NCBI GenBank assembly: GCA_029547805.1
Contig: JAKPOP010000014.1
Location: forward strand, 124,001 to 188,000
DNA from: Deltaproteobacteria bacterium
GTDB lineage: Bacteria; Myxococcota_A; UBA9042; DTJE01
Direction of reading: 5' to 3'
Length of the DNA: 64,000 bases
Shown here: in pieces, positions 25,501-33,959 of the stretch
Position numbering within the stretch: position 1 is the first letter of the stretch
Layout: each line of letters begins with the position of its first letter
Position numbers and translations under genes: made by a program
The notes under the pieces: model-generated
Database searches by the model: none
What the model saw: the letters and a program-made list of their open reading frames with translations, nothing else
What the model was told of the DNA's origin: nothing

Positions 25501-26370
25501 ATGAAGGAACGACGTCCGGCTCTCGGGAAGGGCCTCTCCGCCCTGTTTCCATCGGTGGCGGCAGGGGAAGGCGTGTCGGGGATGGTGGATTGCCCCATCC
25601 ACCTGATCGACGCGGCGCCAGACCAGCCCCGGCACCGGTTCGATGAGAAGGCGATGGAGGAACTGGTCCGGTCGATTCGGGAGAGCGGGGTCATCCAACC
25701 CCTGCTGGTCTCCCGGGAGGGGGATCGCTACCGATTGATTGCGGGGGAGCGGCGCCTCCGGGCGGCCCGGATGGCCGGGCTGATCTCGGTGCCGGTGCTG
25801 ATTCGGCAGGCCGGGGTACAGGAGGCATTCCTGATGGCCCTGATCGAGAACCTGCAGCGGGAGGACCTGAGTCCCCTGGAGCAGGCCCGGGCCTACCAGC
25901 GACTCATGGAGGAGTACGGGTGGAGCCAGGAAGAGGTCGCTCGGCGGGTCGGCAAGGACCGATCGACGGTGGCCAATGCCCTTCGGTTGCTGCACGGCTC
26001 CGCCGCCCTGTCCCGGGCCCTCGAGGAGGGCCGGGTCTCGGAGGGGGTGGCCCGGGCGCTGCTGGGCCTTCCCGAGGCGGCACAGGAGACCCTCCTGGTG
26101 CGAGTGCTGGAGGAGGACCTCTCGGTTCGGCAGGTGGAGTCGCTGGTTCGGCGGATGCGACCCGAGGAGTCCCGTCGACGGCGGGTCCGGGGGTCGGCGC
26201 TGGACGACTATTTCCGGTCCTCCCGGGAGCGACTGGAGGCGTCCCTGGGAGTTCCCGTGACCATCTCCCATCGGGGGCACCGGGGCCAGGTGCGCCTCGA
26301 GTTTCGCAGCCTCCAGGAACTGCGCTCCCTGGTGACCAGAATGGCCCCAGAGAAGCAGGATCCCGGATGA
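25501..26370 (+). CDS. parB: chromosome-partitioning protein ParB (Spo0J)
   Basis: A 289-residue parS-binding CTP-dependent clamp protein. The N-terminus KERRPALGKGLSALFP contains the ParA-interacting stretch. The CTPase/ParB nuclease-like domain carries QPRHRFDEKAMEELVRSI, LIAGERRLRAARMAG and the ENLQREDL motif. The central helix-turn-helix (WSQEEVARRVGKDRSTVANALRL) binds parS, and a C-terminal dimerisation segment follows. ATG 25501 has AGGAGGAAG upstream. The longer frame back to 23842 is a shadow across parA. Confidence 0.95.
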   Translation: MKERRPALGKGLSALFPSVAAGEGVSGMVDCPIHLIDAAPDQPRHRFDEKAMEELVRSIRESGVIQPLLVSREGDRYRLIAGERRLRAARMAGLISVPVLIRQAGVQEAFLMALIENLQREDLSPLEQARAYQRLMEEYGWSQEEVARRVGKDRSTVANALRLLHGSAALSRALEEGRVSEGVARALLGLPEAAQETLLVRVLEEDLSVRQVESLVRRMRPEESRRRRVRGSALDDYFRSSRERLEASLGVPVTISHRGHRGQVRLEFRSLQELRSLVTRMAPEKQDPG

Positions 26371-26540
26371 CTCCTCCCAGGCGACCCGGTTGCGTCCCCG
26401 CGGGTTGCGACCTGTCCCCCCGATTTCGGACGAATCCCGGAACCGCTCGTCGATGACCCGGTCGCGGCGCGCCTTCTTCCCCGGGCACCGCTTCCGCGGC
26501 TCCCGGAGCCATCTTGCTCCCGGAGGCCTCCGGCCGTGGG

Positions 26541-27185
26541 TCAGGCCAGCCACAGCAGGACGAGCCAGCACAGCAGGAGTCCCAGGGAGCCCAGGCCCCA
26601 GCGCAGCGCCGGCCCGGCCCGCAGGGCGCCGGCGGGGGTCACGGCCCGGAAGGCCCCGGCCAGGGAGACGGCCACCCAGGCCAGAAAGACCCAGGAGGCC
26701 AGGAAGGCCGGCCAGGGACGCGGGAGGTCGTCCCGGAGCAGAAAGGCCAGGTGCCCCGCCTCGTCGAGGCCCGGGGATCCGTCGGGGAGGCGGTCCCGCC
26801 GGGCCATCTCCTGGGCAATGCGCCGATTCGCCTCCTCCAGGAGGTCCGGGTCGGGCACCCGCAGCCAGCGACTTCCCAGGATGGACCCCCGAAGGCTCTG
26901 CCAGGCCCGGAGGGCCAGGTCCGGGTCCCCTCGGGTCGATGCCTCCTCGGCGAGAGCCTGGAGGAGTTCCCGGGCCTCCCGGGAGACGCCGCCGATCGGC
27001 AACTGCCATCGGGCCGCCCGCCCGGCCATGTCCACGGCGGTCTGCAGCAATCCGGCCTCCCGGCAGGCCCGGGCGGCCTGGAGGTCCGCCACGCCGGAGG
27101 TCCGGACCCGCACCGCGACGGCCACCAGCAGCACGGCCCCCGTCCCGAGAGTCGCCGCCAGCACCCGGAGTCCCGTCGGGCTCAC
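26541..27185 (-). CDS. membrane protein of the ABC operon, unknown
   Basis: A 214-residue protein beginning at GTG 27185, which overlaps the preceding permease stop as GTGA. It has one N-terminal membrane helix (about 6-25), a charged helical region with repeated Ala/Leu (about 30-150, TPR-like in feel: ACREAGLLQTAVDMAGRAARW), and two C-terminal membrane helices (about 155-175 and 190-213). The family is not recognised. As the last gene of a six-gene coupled operon behind an ABC-2 ATPase and permease, it may be an accessory subunit of that transporter. Confidence 0.65.
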   Translation of the reverse strand: MSPTGLRVLAATLGTGAVLLVAVAVRVRTSGVADLQAARACREAGLLQTAVDMAGRAARWQLPIGGVSREARELLQALAEEASTRGDPDLALRAWQSLRGSILGSRWLRVPDPDLLEEANRRIAQEMARRDRLPDGSPGLDEAGHLAFLLRDDLPRPWPAFLASWVFLAWVAVSLAGAFRAVTPAGALRAGPALRWGLGSLGLLLCWLVLLWLA

Positions 27186-27991
27186 GTGAAGTCCCTCCGC
27201 TCGAAGACCAGGACCGCCAGGCTGAAGAAGAGCAGCACCCAGCCCAGGGCATATCCCCCTGCGGCGGCCACGTAGTCCCATCCGACCGGGATGCCCAGCA
27301 CCAGTTCCTTGCCGACATGGAAATGACCGAGGTCCGGCAGCAGGAAGACCGCCGCCCGGGCCAGGGCTCGAGCCGTGGGCTCCGTGACCAGGGCCCCCTT
27401 CCGGGCCGAGAGGTGATCCTGGAGCACGGTCAGGGAACTCCCGATCAGGTAGAAGCCCACGGTGAAGACGCCCGACATGAGCGGGGTGGCGAAGGCGCTG
27501 AAGAAGAGGGCCACCGAGGTCAGCACGGCGGCCTGCATCCAGACCAGCACGAGGGCCGGGGCCATGTCCCGATGAAGGGGAACTCCCTGGATTCGCAAGG
27601 CCACGAGCCAGGCCGCTGCCATCCCCACCAGGGCGATCGCCAGCACCCCGTAGAGGCCCAGCAGTTTGCCCGCCAGCACCTCGTAGCGCCGGATGGGCTT
27701 CGTCAGCACCACGTAGAAGGTCTTCCGATCCACCTCCTGGAAGACCAGGATGACCCCCATCGTCACCGCGATGACCACCAGCAGCAGCGCGATCGCGAAG
27801 AGGCCGAAGTCCGTCAGGACCCGGGCCTTCTGGTCCGAGATGGCCAGGTTCGCCAGGGCCAGGGACGCGACCACCAGTCCCATGGCCGCGATGCCCAGAC
27901 CCAGGAAGGCCCGATTTCGGGCGGCCTCCAGAAAGGTGTTTCGGGCGATGGCGTTCACCCGGCGAAACGGGCCTCCGATGCCCTCGATCAT
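27182..27991 (-). CDS. ABC-2 type permease (NosY/GldF-like)
   Basis: A 269-residue permease with six predicted membrane helices. The N-terminal amphipathic stretch AIARNTFLEAARNRAFLGL and VFQEVDRKTFYVVLTKPIRRYEVL after helix 2 are typical of the NosY/ABC-2 membrane-2 family. Its start overlaps the ATPase stop as ATGA (27988-27991), so it is the pore for the ATPase encoded just before it. The substrate is unknown. Confidence 0.85.
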   Translation of the reverse strand: MIEGIGGPFRRVNAIARNTFLEAARNRAFLGLGIAAMGLVVASLALANLAISDQKARVLTDFGLFAIALLLVVIAVTMGVILVFQEVDRKTFYVVLTKPIRRYEVLAGKLLGLYGVLAIALVGMAAAWLVALRIQGVPLHRDMAPALVLVWMQAAVLTSVALFFSAFATPLMSGVFTVGFYLIGSSLTVLQDHLSARKGALVTEPTARALARAAVFLLPDLGHFHVGKELVLGIPVGWDYVAAAGGYALGWVLLFFSLAVLVFERRDFT

Positions 27992-28935
27992 TCCCGTTCC
28001 TCCCGGGCCCCCACGGGGCCCTCCCCCGCCGTGGCCATGAAGAGGTCCTCCAGCGACACCTTCCGGTCACTGACCTGCAGCACCTCGAGCCCCGCCCCGA
28101 GCAGGCGTTTCAGGACCTCGCCGGTCTGTTCGCGATCCACCAGCAGTCGGTGCACGTCGGGGCCGATCCGCTGGGGCTCCCCGGCGCCCGGAAGGGCCTC
28201 CATCTCCCGGGGCCAGGGCCCCGAGACCACCACCTCCCGCCGGTCGCCCCGGGACAACAGGGCGTCGAGGTCCCCGAAGTGGCGGACCTCGCCCCGGTGC
28301 AGGATGAGCACCCGGTCGCAGAGGCGCTCGATGTCCGCCAGGATGTGGCTCGAGAAGAAGATGGTCTTCCCCTGGTCCTTCAACGAGACGATCAGGTCCG
28401 CGACCTCCTTGCGCCCCACCGGGTCCAGGCCCGACATCGGCTCATCCAGCAGGACCAGTTCCGGGTCGTTCAGGAGGGCCTGGGCGATGCCCACCCGCTG
28501 GAGCATTCCCTTGCTGAACTTCCGGAGTCGGCGGTCGCGGGCGTGCTGGAGCCCCACCCGTTCCAGCAGGGCGTCGATCCGACGCCGTCGCTCCCCGGCG
28601 GAGAGGCCGAAGATGCGTCCGAAGACGTCCAGCAACTCCCGCGGGGTCAGGTAGTCGTAGAAATAGGGCTGCTCGGGGAGGTAGCCGACCCGGGCCATCA
28701 CCGACAGGGCGCCGGGGTCTCCCCCGAGGACCCGGACGCGGCCCGCCGAGGGACGAATCAGGCCCACCAGCACCTTCAGCGTCGTGGTCTTTCCGGCCCC
28801 GTTGGGCCCCAGGAAGCCGAAGACCTCGCCCCGGCGCACCGAAAAGGTCGCCTCCCGGACCGCGACGACCTTCCGTTGCACGAAGGGGGTCCGGAAGGTC
28901 TTCTGGAGTCCCTCGACCTGGATCACTTCCTCCAT
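27988..28935 (-). CDS. ABC transporter ATP-binding protein
   Basis: A 315-residue ATPase. Motifs: Walker A GPNGAGKTTTLKVL, Q-loop YLPEQPYFYDYLT, a signature that reads FSKGMLQRVGIAQAL (SKGM in place of SGGQ, common in NosF/CcmA-like exporters), Walker B LVLLDEPMSGLDP, and switch His FFSSHILAD. A C-terminal domain of about 90 residues follows. Its start lies 13 bases inside the end of the aminotransferase gene, so translation is coupled. The set resembles NosF-NosY or Gld-type systems. Confidence 0.88.
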   Translation of the reverse strand: MEEVIQVEGLQKTFRTPFVQRKVVAVREATFSVRRGEVFGFLGPNGAGKTTTLKVLVGLIRPSAGRVRVLGGDPGALSVMARVGYLPEQPYFYDYLTPRELLDVFGRIFGLSAGERRRRIDALLERVGLQHARDRRLRKFSKGMLQRVGIAQALLNDPELVLLDEPMSGLDPVGRKEVADLIVSLKDQGKTIFFSSHILADIERLCDRVLILHRGEVRHFGDLDALLSRGDRREVVVSGPWPREMEALPGAGEPQRIGPDVHRLLVDREQTGEVLKRLLGAGLEVLQVSDRKVSLEDLFMATAGEGPVGAREERE

Positions 28936-30080
28936 CGATCTGCCTCCGTCGGGGGAGTCGCCGGTCCCATCGCCTCGGCCAGGTGACGGACGACCTGCCG
29001 GACCTGGAAGGGGGCCATCTCGACGTAGAGGGGCAGTGCCAGGGCCTGGCGGGCCAGGGCCTCGGCCGTCGGGCAGGGGGCCGCCTCCGGGAACCGCCGG
29101 TGCCAGAAGGTCTGCAGCGTCAGGGCATGGGCGGCGACCCCGGCCTCCACGCCCTGCTCCGCCAGTCTCCGACGGACCTCCGCCGCCGATCGGTCCAGGC
29201 GCACCACGAGGGTCTGCCAGGTCTGTCCGGGCCGGTCGTACCCGCCGACCCAGCCCACCCCCGACACCTCCCGGAGGGCCTCGCGGTAGACCCTGGCCAG
29301 CATGCCTCGGGCCCGGATGCCGTCCTCGACCCGGGTCCACTGCACCCGGGCCACCGCCGCCGCCAGTTCCGAGAGGCGGAAGTTCAGCCCCTCCTCCCCG
29401 AAGGCGTCCTCGGTTCCGGTGGGCGTCCGACCGTAGTCCCGCATCGACCGGACCCGACGAACCACCTCCGGGTGTCGGGAGGTCACGGCGCCGCCTTCCC
29501 CGGCCACGAGATTCTTCCGGGGATGCAGCGAGAAGACGCCCACGTCGCCGACGGTCCCCGAGGGGGCGCCTCCCGGCGTCCTGCCCCCGATGGAGCAGGC
29601 GGCATCCTCGATCAGGGGAACGCCCTGGGACCCGCAGACCCGGGCGATCTCCTCGATGTCCGCGGGGATCCCGAAGGCGTGGGCCACCACCACCGCCGCA
29701 GGTCTCCGGGCCCGGATCTCCCGGTCGAGGGCCTCGGGGGAGGGAGCCAGGGTGTTCTCCTCCACGTCGACCGGGATGGGGAAGGCCCCGATCCAGAGGG
29801 CCGCCTGGGCCCCCGCCGGAAAGGTGAAGGCGGGTACCAGGACCTGGTCCCCGGGGCCCACGCCGAGGGCCTTCAGGGCCAGGAGCAGCGCTGCACCCCC
29901 GCTGGACACGGCGACCACCTCGGCCCCGTCCAGCCTCCCCCGGGTCTCTTCCTCGAAGGACTGCACCTCCGGGCCCTGGGTCAGGCGCCTCGAGGACAGT
30001 ACCCGGCGCAGGGCCTCCCACTCCTCGGCCCCGAGGTAGGGGCGCGCCAGGGGGATCCTCCGATCGTCGTCCACCGTCAC
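28923..30080 (-). CDS. DegT/DnrJ/EryC1 family PLP sugar aminotransferase
   Basis: A 385-residue PLP enzyme that transaminates a keto-sugar nucleotide. It shows IPLARPYLGAEEWEAL at the N-terminus, VAVSSGGAALLLALKALGV (cofactor phosphate site), PLIEDAACSIGG (Asp contacting the PLP pyridine nitrogen) and FSLHPRKNLVAGEGG (Schiff-base Lys). Start GTG 30080 overlaps the epimerase stop as GTGA; GTG 30074 is an alternative, and there is no ATG. It pairs with the epimerase upstream, which suggests an amino-sugar made for a surface glycan or lipid, perhaps exported by the ABC genes downstream. Confidence 0.88.
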   Translation of the reverse strand: MTVDDDRRIPLARPYLGAEEWEALRRVLSSRRLTQGPEVQSFEEETRGRLDGAEVVAVSSGGAALLLALKALGVGPGDQVLVPAFTFPAGAQAALWIGAFPIPVDVEENTLAPSPEALDREIRARRPAAVVVAHAFGIPADIEEIARVCGSQGVPLIEDAACSIGGRTPGGAPSGTVGDVGVFSLHPRKNLVAGEGGAVTSRHPEVVRRVRSMRDYGRTPTGTEDAFGEEGLNFRLSELAAAVARVQWTRVEDGIRARGMLARVYREALREVSGVGWVGGYDRPGQTWQTLVVRLDRSAAEVRRRLAEQGVEAGVAAHALTLQTFWHRRFPEAAPCPTAEALARQALALPLYVEMAPFQVRQVVRHLAEAMGPATPPTEADRWRK

Positions 30081-31033
30081 TTCCTCCGCTCCCGGTACCA
30101 CGCGATGGTCCGGGTCAGCCCCTCCTCCAGGTCCACCCGGGGCTCGTAGCCCAGCAGCCGCCGGGCCTTGCCGATGTCGGGGATCCGGAGCTCGACGTCC
30201 ACGTAGGGCCAGTCCACGAGCCGGACCTCGCTGCTGGACCCGGTGAGGCGCACCACCTCCCGGGCCAGGTTGAAGATCGTCAGGGTGCTCCGGGGGTTGC
30301 CGATGTTGAATGCCTCGCCCACCGCCTCGGGAACCTCCAGGACCCGAAGGATGCCGTCCACGATGTCGTCGATGTAGCACCAGGACCGGATCTGGGCCCC
30401 GTCGTTGTGAACGATCAGGGGATCGCCGGCCAGGGCCCGGACGATGAAGTGGTGCACGGCTCCCTCTCCGACCTGTCGGGGGCCGTAGATGTTGAAGGGG
30501 CGGATCGAGCAGGCCGGGAACCCGTACTGCCGGTGGTAGGACAGGGCCAGGTGCTCCGTGGCGAGTTTGCTCACGGCGTAGGTCCACCGGGCCTCCCCCA
30601 CGGCCCCCAGTTCGTGGTGGTCCCCCTCGGTGACCTTGTAGGCATATCGGCCGAAGACCTCGCTGGTGCTGAAGTCCACGAACCGCCGGCAGATGCCCGA
30701 CTCGTAGGCGGCCCGCAGGACGTTGCGGGTTCCCATCAGGGCCACCTCCATCGTCCGGACCGGCATCCGCATCACCGTGTCCACCCCGGCGATGGCGGCC
30801 ATGTGGACCACCTCGGTGCATCCGGACGCCGCCTCTCGGACCACCGCCTCGTCCAGCACGTCCCCCTGGATCAGTCGCACGGCCGGGTGTCCCGGGAGGG
30901 GGGTCTCGGCCAGGGCGTTCCGATGGAGGTTGTCCAGCAGCACCACCTCGCAGTCACACTGCTTCACCAGTCGCAGGGCCAACGAGGTCCCGATGAATCC
31001 CGCACCGCCGGTCACCAGCACCTTGCGGCCCAT
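30077..31033 (-). CDS. NAD-dependent sugar epimerase/dehydratase (extended SDR)
   Basis: A 318-residue nucleotide-sugar-modifying SDR. The NAD site VTGGAGFIGTSLALRL is at the N-terminus. Next come DFSTSEVFGRYAY (catalytic Ser/Thr region), the active-site Tyr and Lys in WTYAVSKLATEHL, and RPFNIYGPRQVGEGAV. This pattern is that of UDP-glucose/GDP-mannose 4,6-dehydratase or epimerase relatives. Two ATGs stand in tandem at 31036 and 31033; AGGAGGA ends one base before the first, so 31033 is the better-spaced start. The stop of the preceding gene overlaps. Confidence 0.88.
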   Translation of the reverse strand: MGRKVLVTGGAGFIGTSLALRLVKQCDCEVVLLDNLHRNALAETPLPGHPAVRLIQGDVLDEAVVREAASGCTEVVHMAAIAGVDTVMRMPVRTMEVALMGTRNVLRAAYESGICRRFVDFSTSEVFGRYAYKVTEGDHHELGAVGEARWTYAVSKLATEHLALSYHRQYGFPACSIRPFNIYGPRQVGEGAVHHFIVRALAGDPLIVHNDGAQIRSWCYIDDIVDGILRVLEVPEAVGEAFNIGNPRSTLTIFNLAREVVRLTGSSSEVRLVDWPYVDVELRIPDIGKARRLLGYEPRVDLEEGLTRTIAWYRERRK

Positions 31034-32031
31034 CATTCCTCCTCGGGGGATGGCCCCTGCATGTAGCCTGTCGCCAGTCGCAAGGTCATGCGTCCCTGGT
31101 CGTCGATCAGCGAGAAGAGGGGAGTGGGCAAGAAGGGCCATCGCTCCTTCCGACGATGCTCCTCCTGATCCAGGCCCTCGGCCAGGGCCGAGGAGAGGTG
31201 GCGGATCCGCCGGAGCAGCAGGGTTCGCTGCTCGGGGGTCGCCTCATAGTACTTCTGGAGCGCCAGGGTGATCCCCAGCGTTCCCCGGCCCTGGTTGTCA
31301 AAGATCTCGGCGACGAAGTTCGGGTCGATGGGGGCTCCGGGGATCCCCGCGGCGATCACGAAGTGGTCCCGGGCCTTCAGGCGACTGAGGGCCTTCTCCT
31401 CCTCCGACAGGCCCGTCAACTCGAAGTTGAGGTTGTAGCCGAGGTCCATGTGGAGACGCCAGTCCCGGGGGAAGCGTTCGATTCCCTCTTCCAGGAAGCG
31501 GTTGCTGTGGGCAATGACCTCCCGGTCCACGCTCTGACCCAGTTTCACCACCTGGGCGGCCCAGAGATAGACCCGGGGATTGTCGGGGTCCAGGGCCGTG
31601 ATGCTGTTCACGTAGGCGTCGAGCCACTCGAACCGCCGGTCCCCGAAGAAGTGCGACAGGAAGTAGGCATGGGCCCGGACGAACAGCAGGTCCGCCAGGG
31701 CACTGGGGTTTCCCAGGGAGAAGATCGCCAGCACCACCGGCGGTGGCAGGTAGAGAGTCTCGGCGGCGAGGCTGGACCCCAGGGCCCGGTGATGGGACCA
31801 CTCTTCCTCGGTGGCGAGGCCCTCGCCGATCCGCTGCCACAGCACCGGGTCCCGGACGGGGTTCATCGACGCGTAGCGGACGGCCACCAGTCCTGCCCGG
31901 GTCCCCAGGAACCCGACGGCGGCCAGGAGCAGGAAGGCCATGGTCGTCAGGGCGGCCCTCCGGGACCGCACCAGGGGGGCCAGTCCTCGCAGCAGGGGGC
32001 TCCGTTCCGTGATGGGTGCCTTCGGGGCCAT
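31033..32031 (-). CDS. membrane-anchored TPR-like protein, unknown
   Basis: A 332-residue protein with one N-terminal transmembrane helix (about 26-45) and an extracytoplasmic domain of helical repeats: NSITALDPDNPRVYLWAAQVV and GIERFPRDWRLHMDLGYNL have the spacing of TPR units. The C-terminus is DEGxx-poor and acidic. ATG 32031 follows GGGAG. It is the first gene of the six-gene operon that continues with epimerase, aminotransferase and ABC exporter. Similar 'hypothetical' TPR proteins are frequent in Myxococcota-type genomes. I do not infer a specific function. Confidence 0.65.
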   Translation of the reverse strand: MAPKAPITERSPLLRGLAPLVRSRRAALTTMAFLLLAAVGFLGTRAGLVAVRYASMNPVRDPVLWQRIGEGLATEEEWSHHRALGSSLAAETLYLPPPVVLAIFSLGNPSALADLLFVRAHAYFLSHFFGDRRFEWLDAYVNSITALDPDNPRVYLWAAQVVKLGQSVDREVIAHSNRFLEEGIERFPRDWRLHMDLGYNLNFELTGLSEEEKALSRLKARDHFVIAAGIPGAPIDPNFVAEIFDNQGRGTLGITLALQKYYEATPEQRTLLLRRIRHLSSALAEGLDQEEHRRKERWPFLPTPLFSLIDDQGRMTLRLATGYMQGPSPEEE

Positions 32032-32074
32032 CTTGCCGCTCCCTGGGTCTCCCCGGCCTCCGCCGGGGTCCCGA

Positions 32075-32083
32075 TGGTATCAT
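32075..32083 (+). promoter_or_regulatory. possible extended -10 promoter
   Basis: TGGTATCAT, about 30 bases before ATG 32113, is identical to the box at 15890-15898. No clear -35. Confidence 0.4.
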
Positions 32084-32112
32084 GACCGCAGTCCTGGTTG
32101 CCGGACGCCGTG

Positions 32113-33948
32113 ATGGAGCGCCCCCCTGCCCCCCGATGGAGCCGCCTGGCGGCCGTGGTCGCCGTGGGGATCGGCGGCCTCGCCGCCTGCTTCCCCTCGG
32201 CGGACCCGGACCTCTGGTTCCATCTGGCCCTGGGGCGCCAGATGGTCCAGCAGGGGATGCCGGCGGTGGAGGGGATCTGCGTCCTCTCCCAGGGGACTCC
32301 CTTCACGAACCACGAGTGGCTCTGGGACCTGGCGGCCTACGGGGCCTGGCAGGCCGGCGGACTGCCGGCCATCCTGGCCGGGCGGGTCCTCTCGGCGGCC
32401 CTCCTGTTCGGTCTCTGCTGGGCCCTTGCCCTTCGCCTGGGGGCCCGGCCGCTGGTGGCCCTGTGGACCCTGGTGCTGGCGGTGCCGGTCGTGCGGCCCT
32501 GGCTCGGGGATCGGCCCCACGTGCTGGCCTATGCCCTGGCGGCCGCCGTGGCCCTGGTCGTGCTGGACCGAAGGCCTCCCGGGCCCCGGCGCCTGGTGGC
32601 CCTGGGTCTGCTGACGGCCCTCTGGGCCAACGTCCACGGGTCCTTCCCGCTGGCCGTGGTGCTGGTGGCCCTTCCCTGGACCCGCCGGGAGACCTGGCGG
32701 GACCCGGTGGCCCGGAGACGCTGGGCGGCCGCCCTGGGGCTGGTGGTGATCGCGACGCTGTGCAATCCCTGGGGACCGGCGATCTACCGCACGGTCGCCC
32801 ACCACCAGGGGAAGGTCTATCGACTGCTCAGCGAGTGGGCCCCCTGGAACTTCGCCGAGGACCCGGCCCGGGACCTGGCGCTGGTGGTGCTGGTGGGCGG
32901 TGCGGCGGCGGGCTTCCTGGCCCGGACCCGCCGGCGGGCACTGGAGGAGGTGCTGCTGCTGGGGGTCTTCCTGGTCCCGTTCTGGCGGGCCGAGAAGTTC
33001 GCCCCGGGGCTGCTGGTGGGGGCCGTGCCGGTGCTGGCGGCCCACCTCTCCCTGCGGGCCTGGAACGTGCCGGTCCGGGTCCTCGGAGCGGCCGTGGCGG
33101 TGCTTCTCGGGGTCCTGGCCCGGCCGGGGGCCGTGCTGGACCTGTCGCTGGACCTTCAGGAGATGCCTCGGGAGGCCCTCGCCGATGCCCGGCAGTCGGG
33201 GATCCGGGGCCCGGTGTTCCATCCCTTCAATGTGGGGGGATACGTGGCCTTTTTCGGGTTTCCGGACATCCGGCCCCTGATCGATGGCCGGATCTACATC
33301 CACGGGGAGCAGGGCCTGGCGGCCTACTTCGGGGCCCTGGGTTCCGGGGAGCGCCTCCGGGAGATGATCGGGGCCCTCGGCATCCAGGGCGTCCTGGTGG
33401 ACCGCCAGGACGCCTCCTTCCAGGGCATGGTGGGGCGCCTGGACGGGGACCCGGAGTTCGGGCTGGCCTGGCTGGATGACCGCTTTGCCTGGTTCCGCCC
33501 GGTCGCGCAGGTGGCGCGGCCTTTCCGGGTCCTCCGGGCCGGGACGGACCCCCGCTTTCTGCTGGAACTGCCCGAGGACCAGGTCCCCCTGGCCCGGGCC
33601 GAGGCGGATCGGGTCTCGAGGACCGGCCGCGGCGAGGAGACCCGGGCCCTGGTGGAGGGGTTGCTGGACCTCCGGGAGGCCCGGATCGGATGGAGCCCCG
33701 AGACGGCCTTCCGCTCGGAGGTCCTCCGGGATCGGAGCCGGGAGGCGGCCGAAAGGCTTGCCGTGCTGGCTCGACGGCGTCCGGACGTGCCGATGTTCGG
33801 CTACTTCCGGGGCCTGGCCCTGGTGGGGGCCGGCGAGTGCGAGGAGGCCCGGAGGGTCCTGGTCCAGGCCCGGGCCTTCCCCGATGCCCGCCACCTGCTG
33901 GAACTGCTGGACCGACAGGGATGTCCCGCCGGGGGCGCGGGACGTTGA
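32113..33948 (+). CDS. polytopic membrane protein with C-terminal soluble domain
   Basis: About 611 residues from ATG 32113 (TTG 32098 and GTG 32110 are upstream alternatives). The first 340 residues hold about ten membrane helices, with PSADPDLWFHLALGRQMVQQG and TPFTNHEWLWDL after the first helix; this acidic first loop, and NVHGSFPLAVVLV later, recall GT-C type lipid-linked glycosyltransferases and related 'hypothetical' proteins. The rest is soluble, with VFHPFNVGGYVAFFGFPDIRPLIDGR, a stretch often seen in this family, and a helical tail. Function is unknown; a role in envelope glycosylation is plausible. The kinase-like gene follows 11 bases later. Confidence 0.72.
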   Translation: MERPPAPRWSRLAAVVAVGIGGLAACFPSADPDLWFHLALGRQMVQQGMPAVEGICVLSQGTPFTNHEWLWDLAAYGAWQAGGLPAILAGRVLSAALLFGLCWALALRLGARPLVALWTLVLAVPVVRPWLGDRPHVLAYALAAAVALVVLDRRPPGPRRLVALGLLTALWANVHGSFPLAVVLVALPWTRRETWRDPVARRRWAAALGLVVIATLCNPWGPAIYRTVAHHQGKVYRLLSEWAPWNFAEDPARDLALVVLVGGAAAGFLARTRRRALEEVLLLGVFLVPFWRAEKFAPGLLVGAVPVLAAHLSLRAWNVPVRVLGAAVAVLLGVLARPGAVLDLSLDLQEMPREALADARQSGIRGPVFHPFNVGGYVAFFGFPDIRPLIDGRIYIHGEQGLAAYFGALGSGERLREMIGALGIQGVLVDRQDASFQGMVGRLDGDPEFGLAWLDDRFAWFRPVAQVARPFRVLRAGTDPRFLLELPEDQVPLARAEADRVSRTGRGEETRALVEGLLDLREARIGWSPETAFRSEVLRDRSREAAERLAVLARRRPDVPMFGYFRGLALVGAGECEEARRVLVQARAFPDARHLLELLDRQGCPAGGAGR

Positions 33949-33959
33949 GGGAGGTGCCG

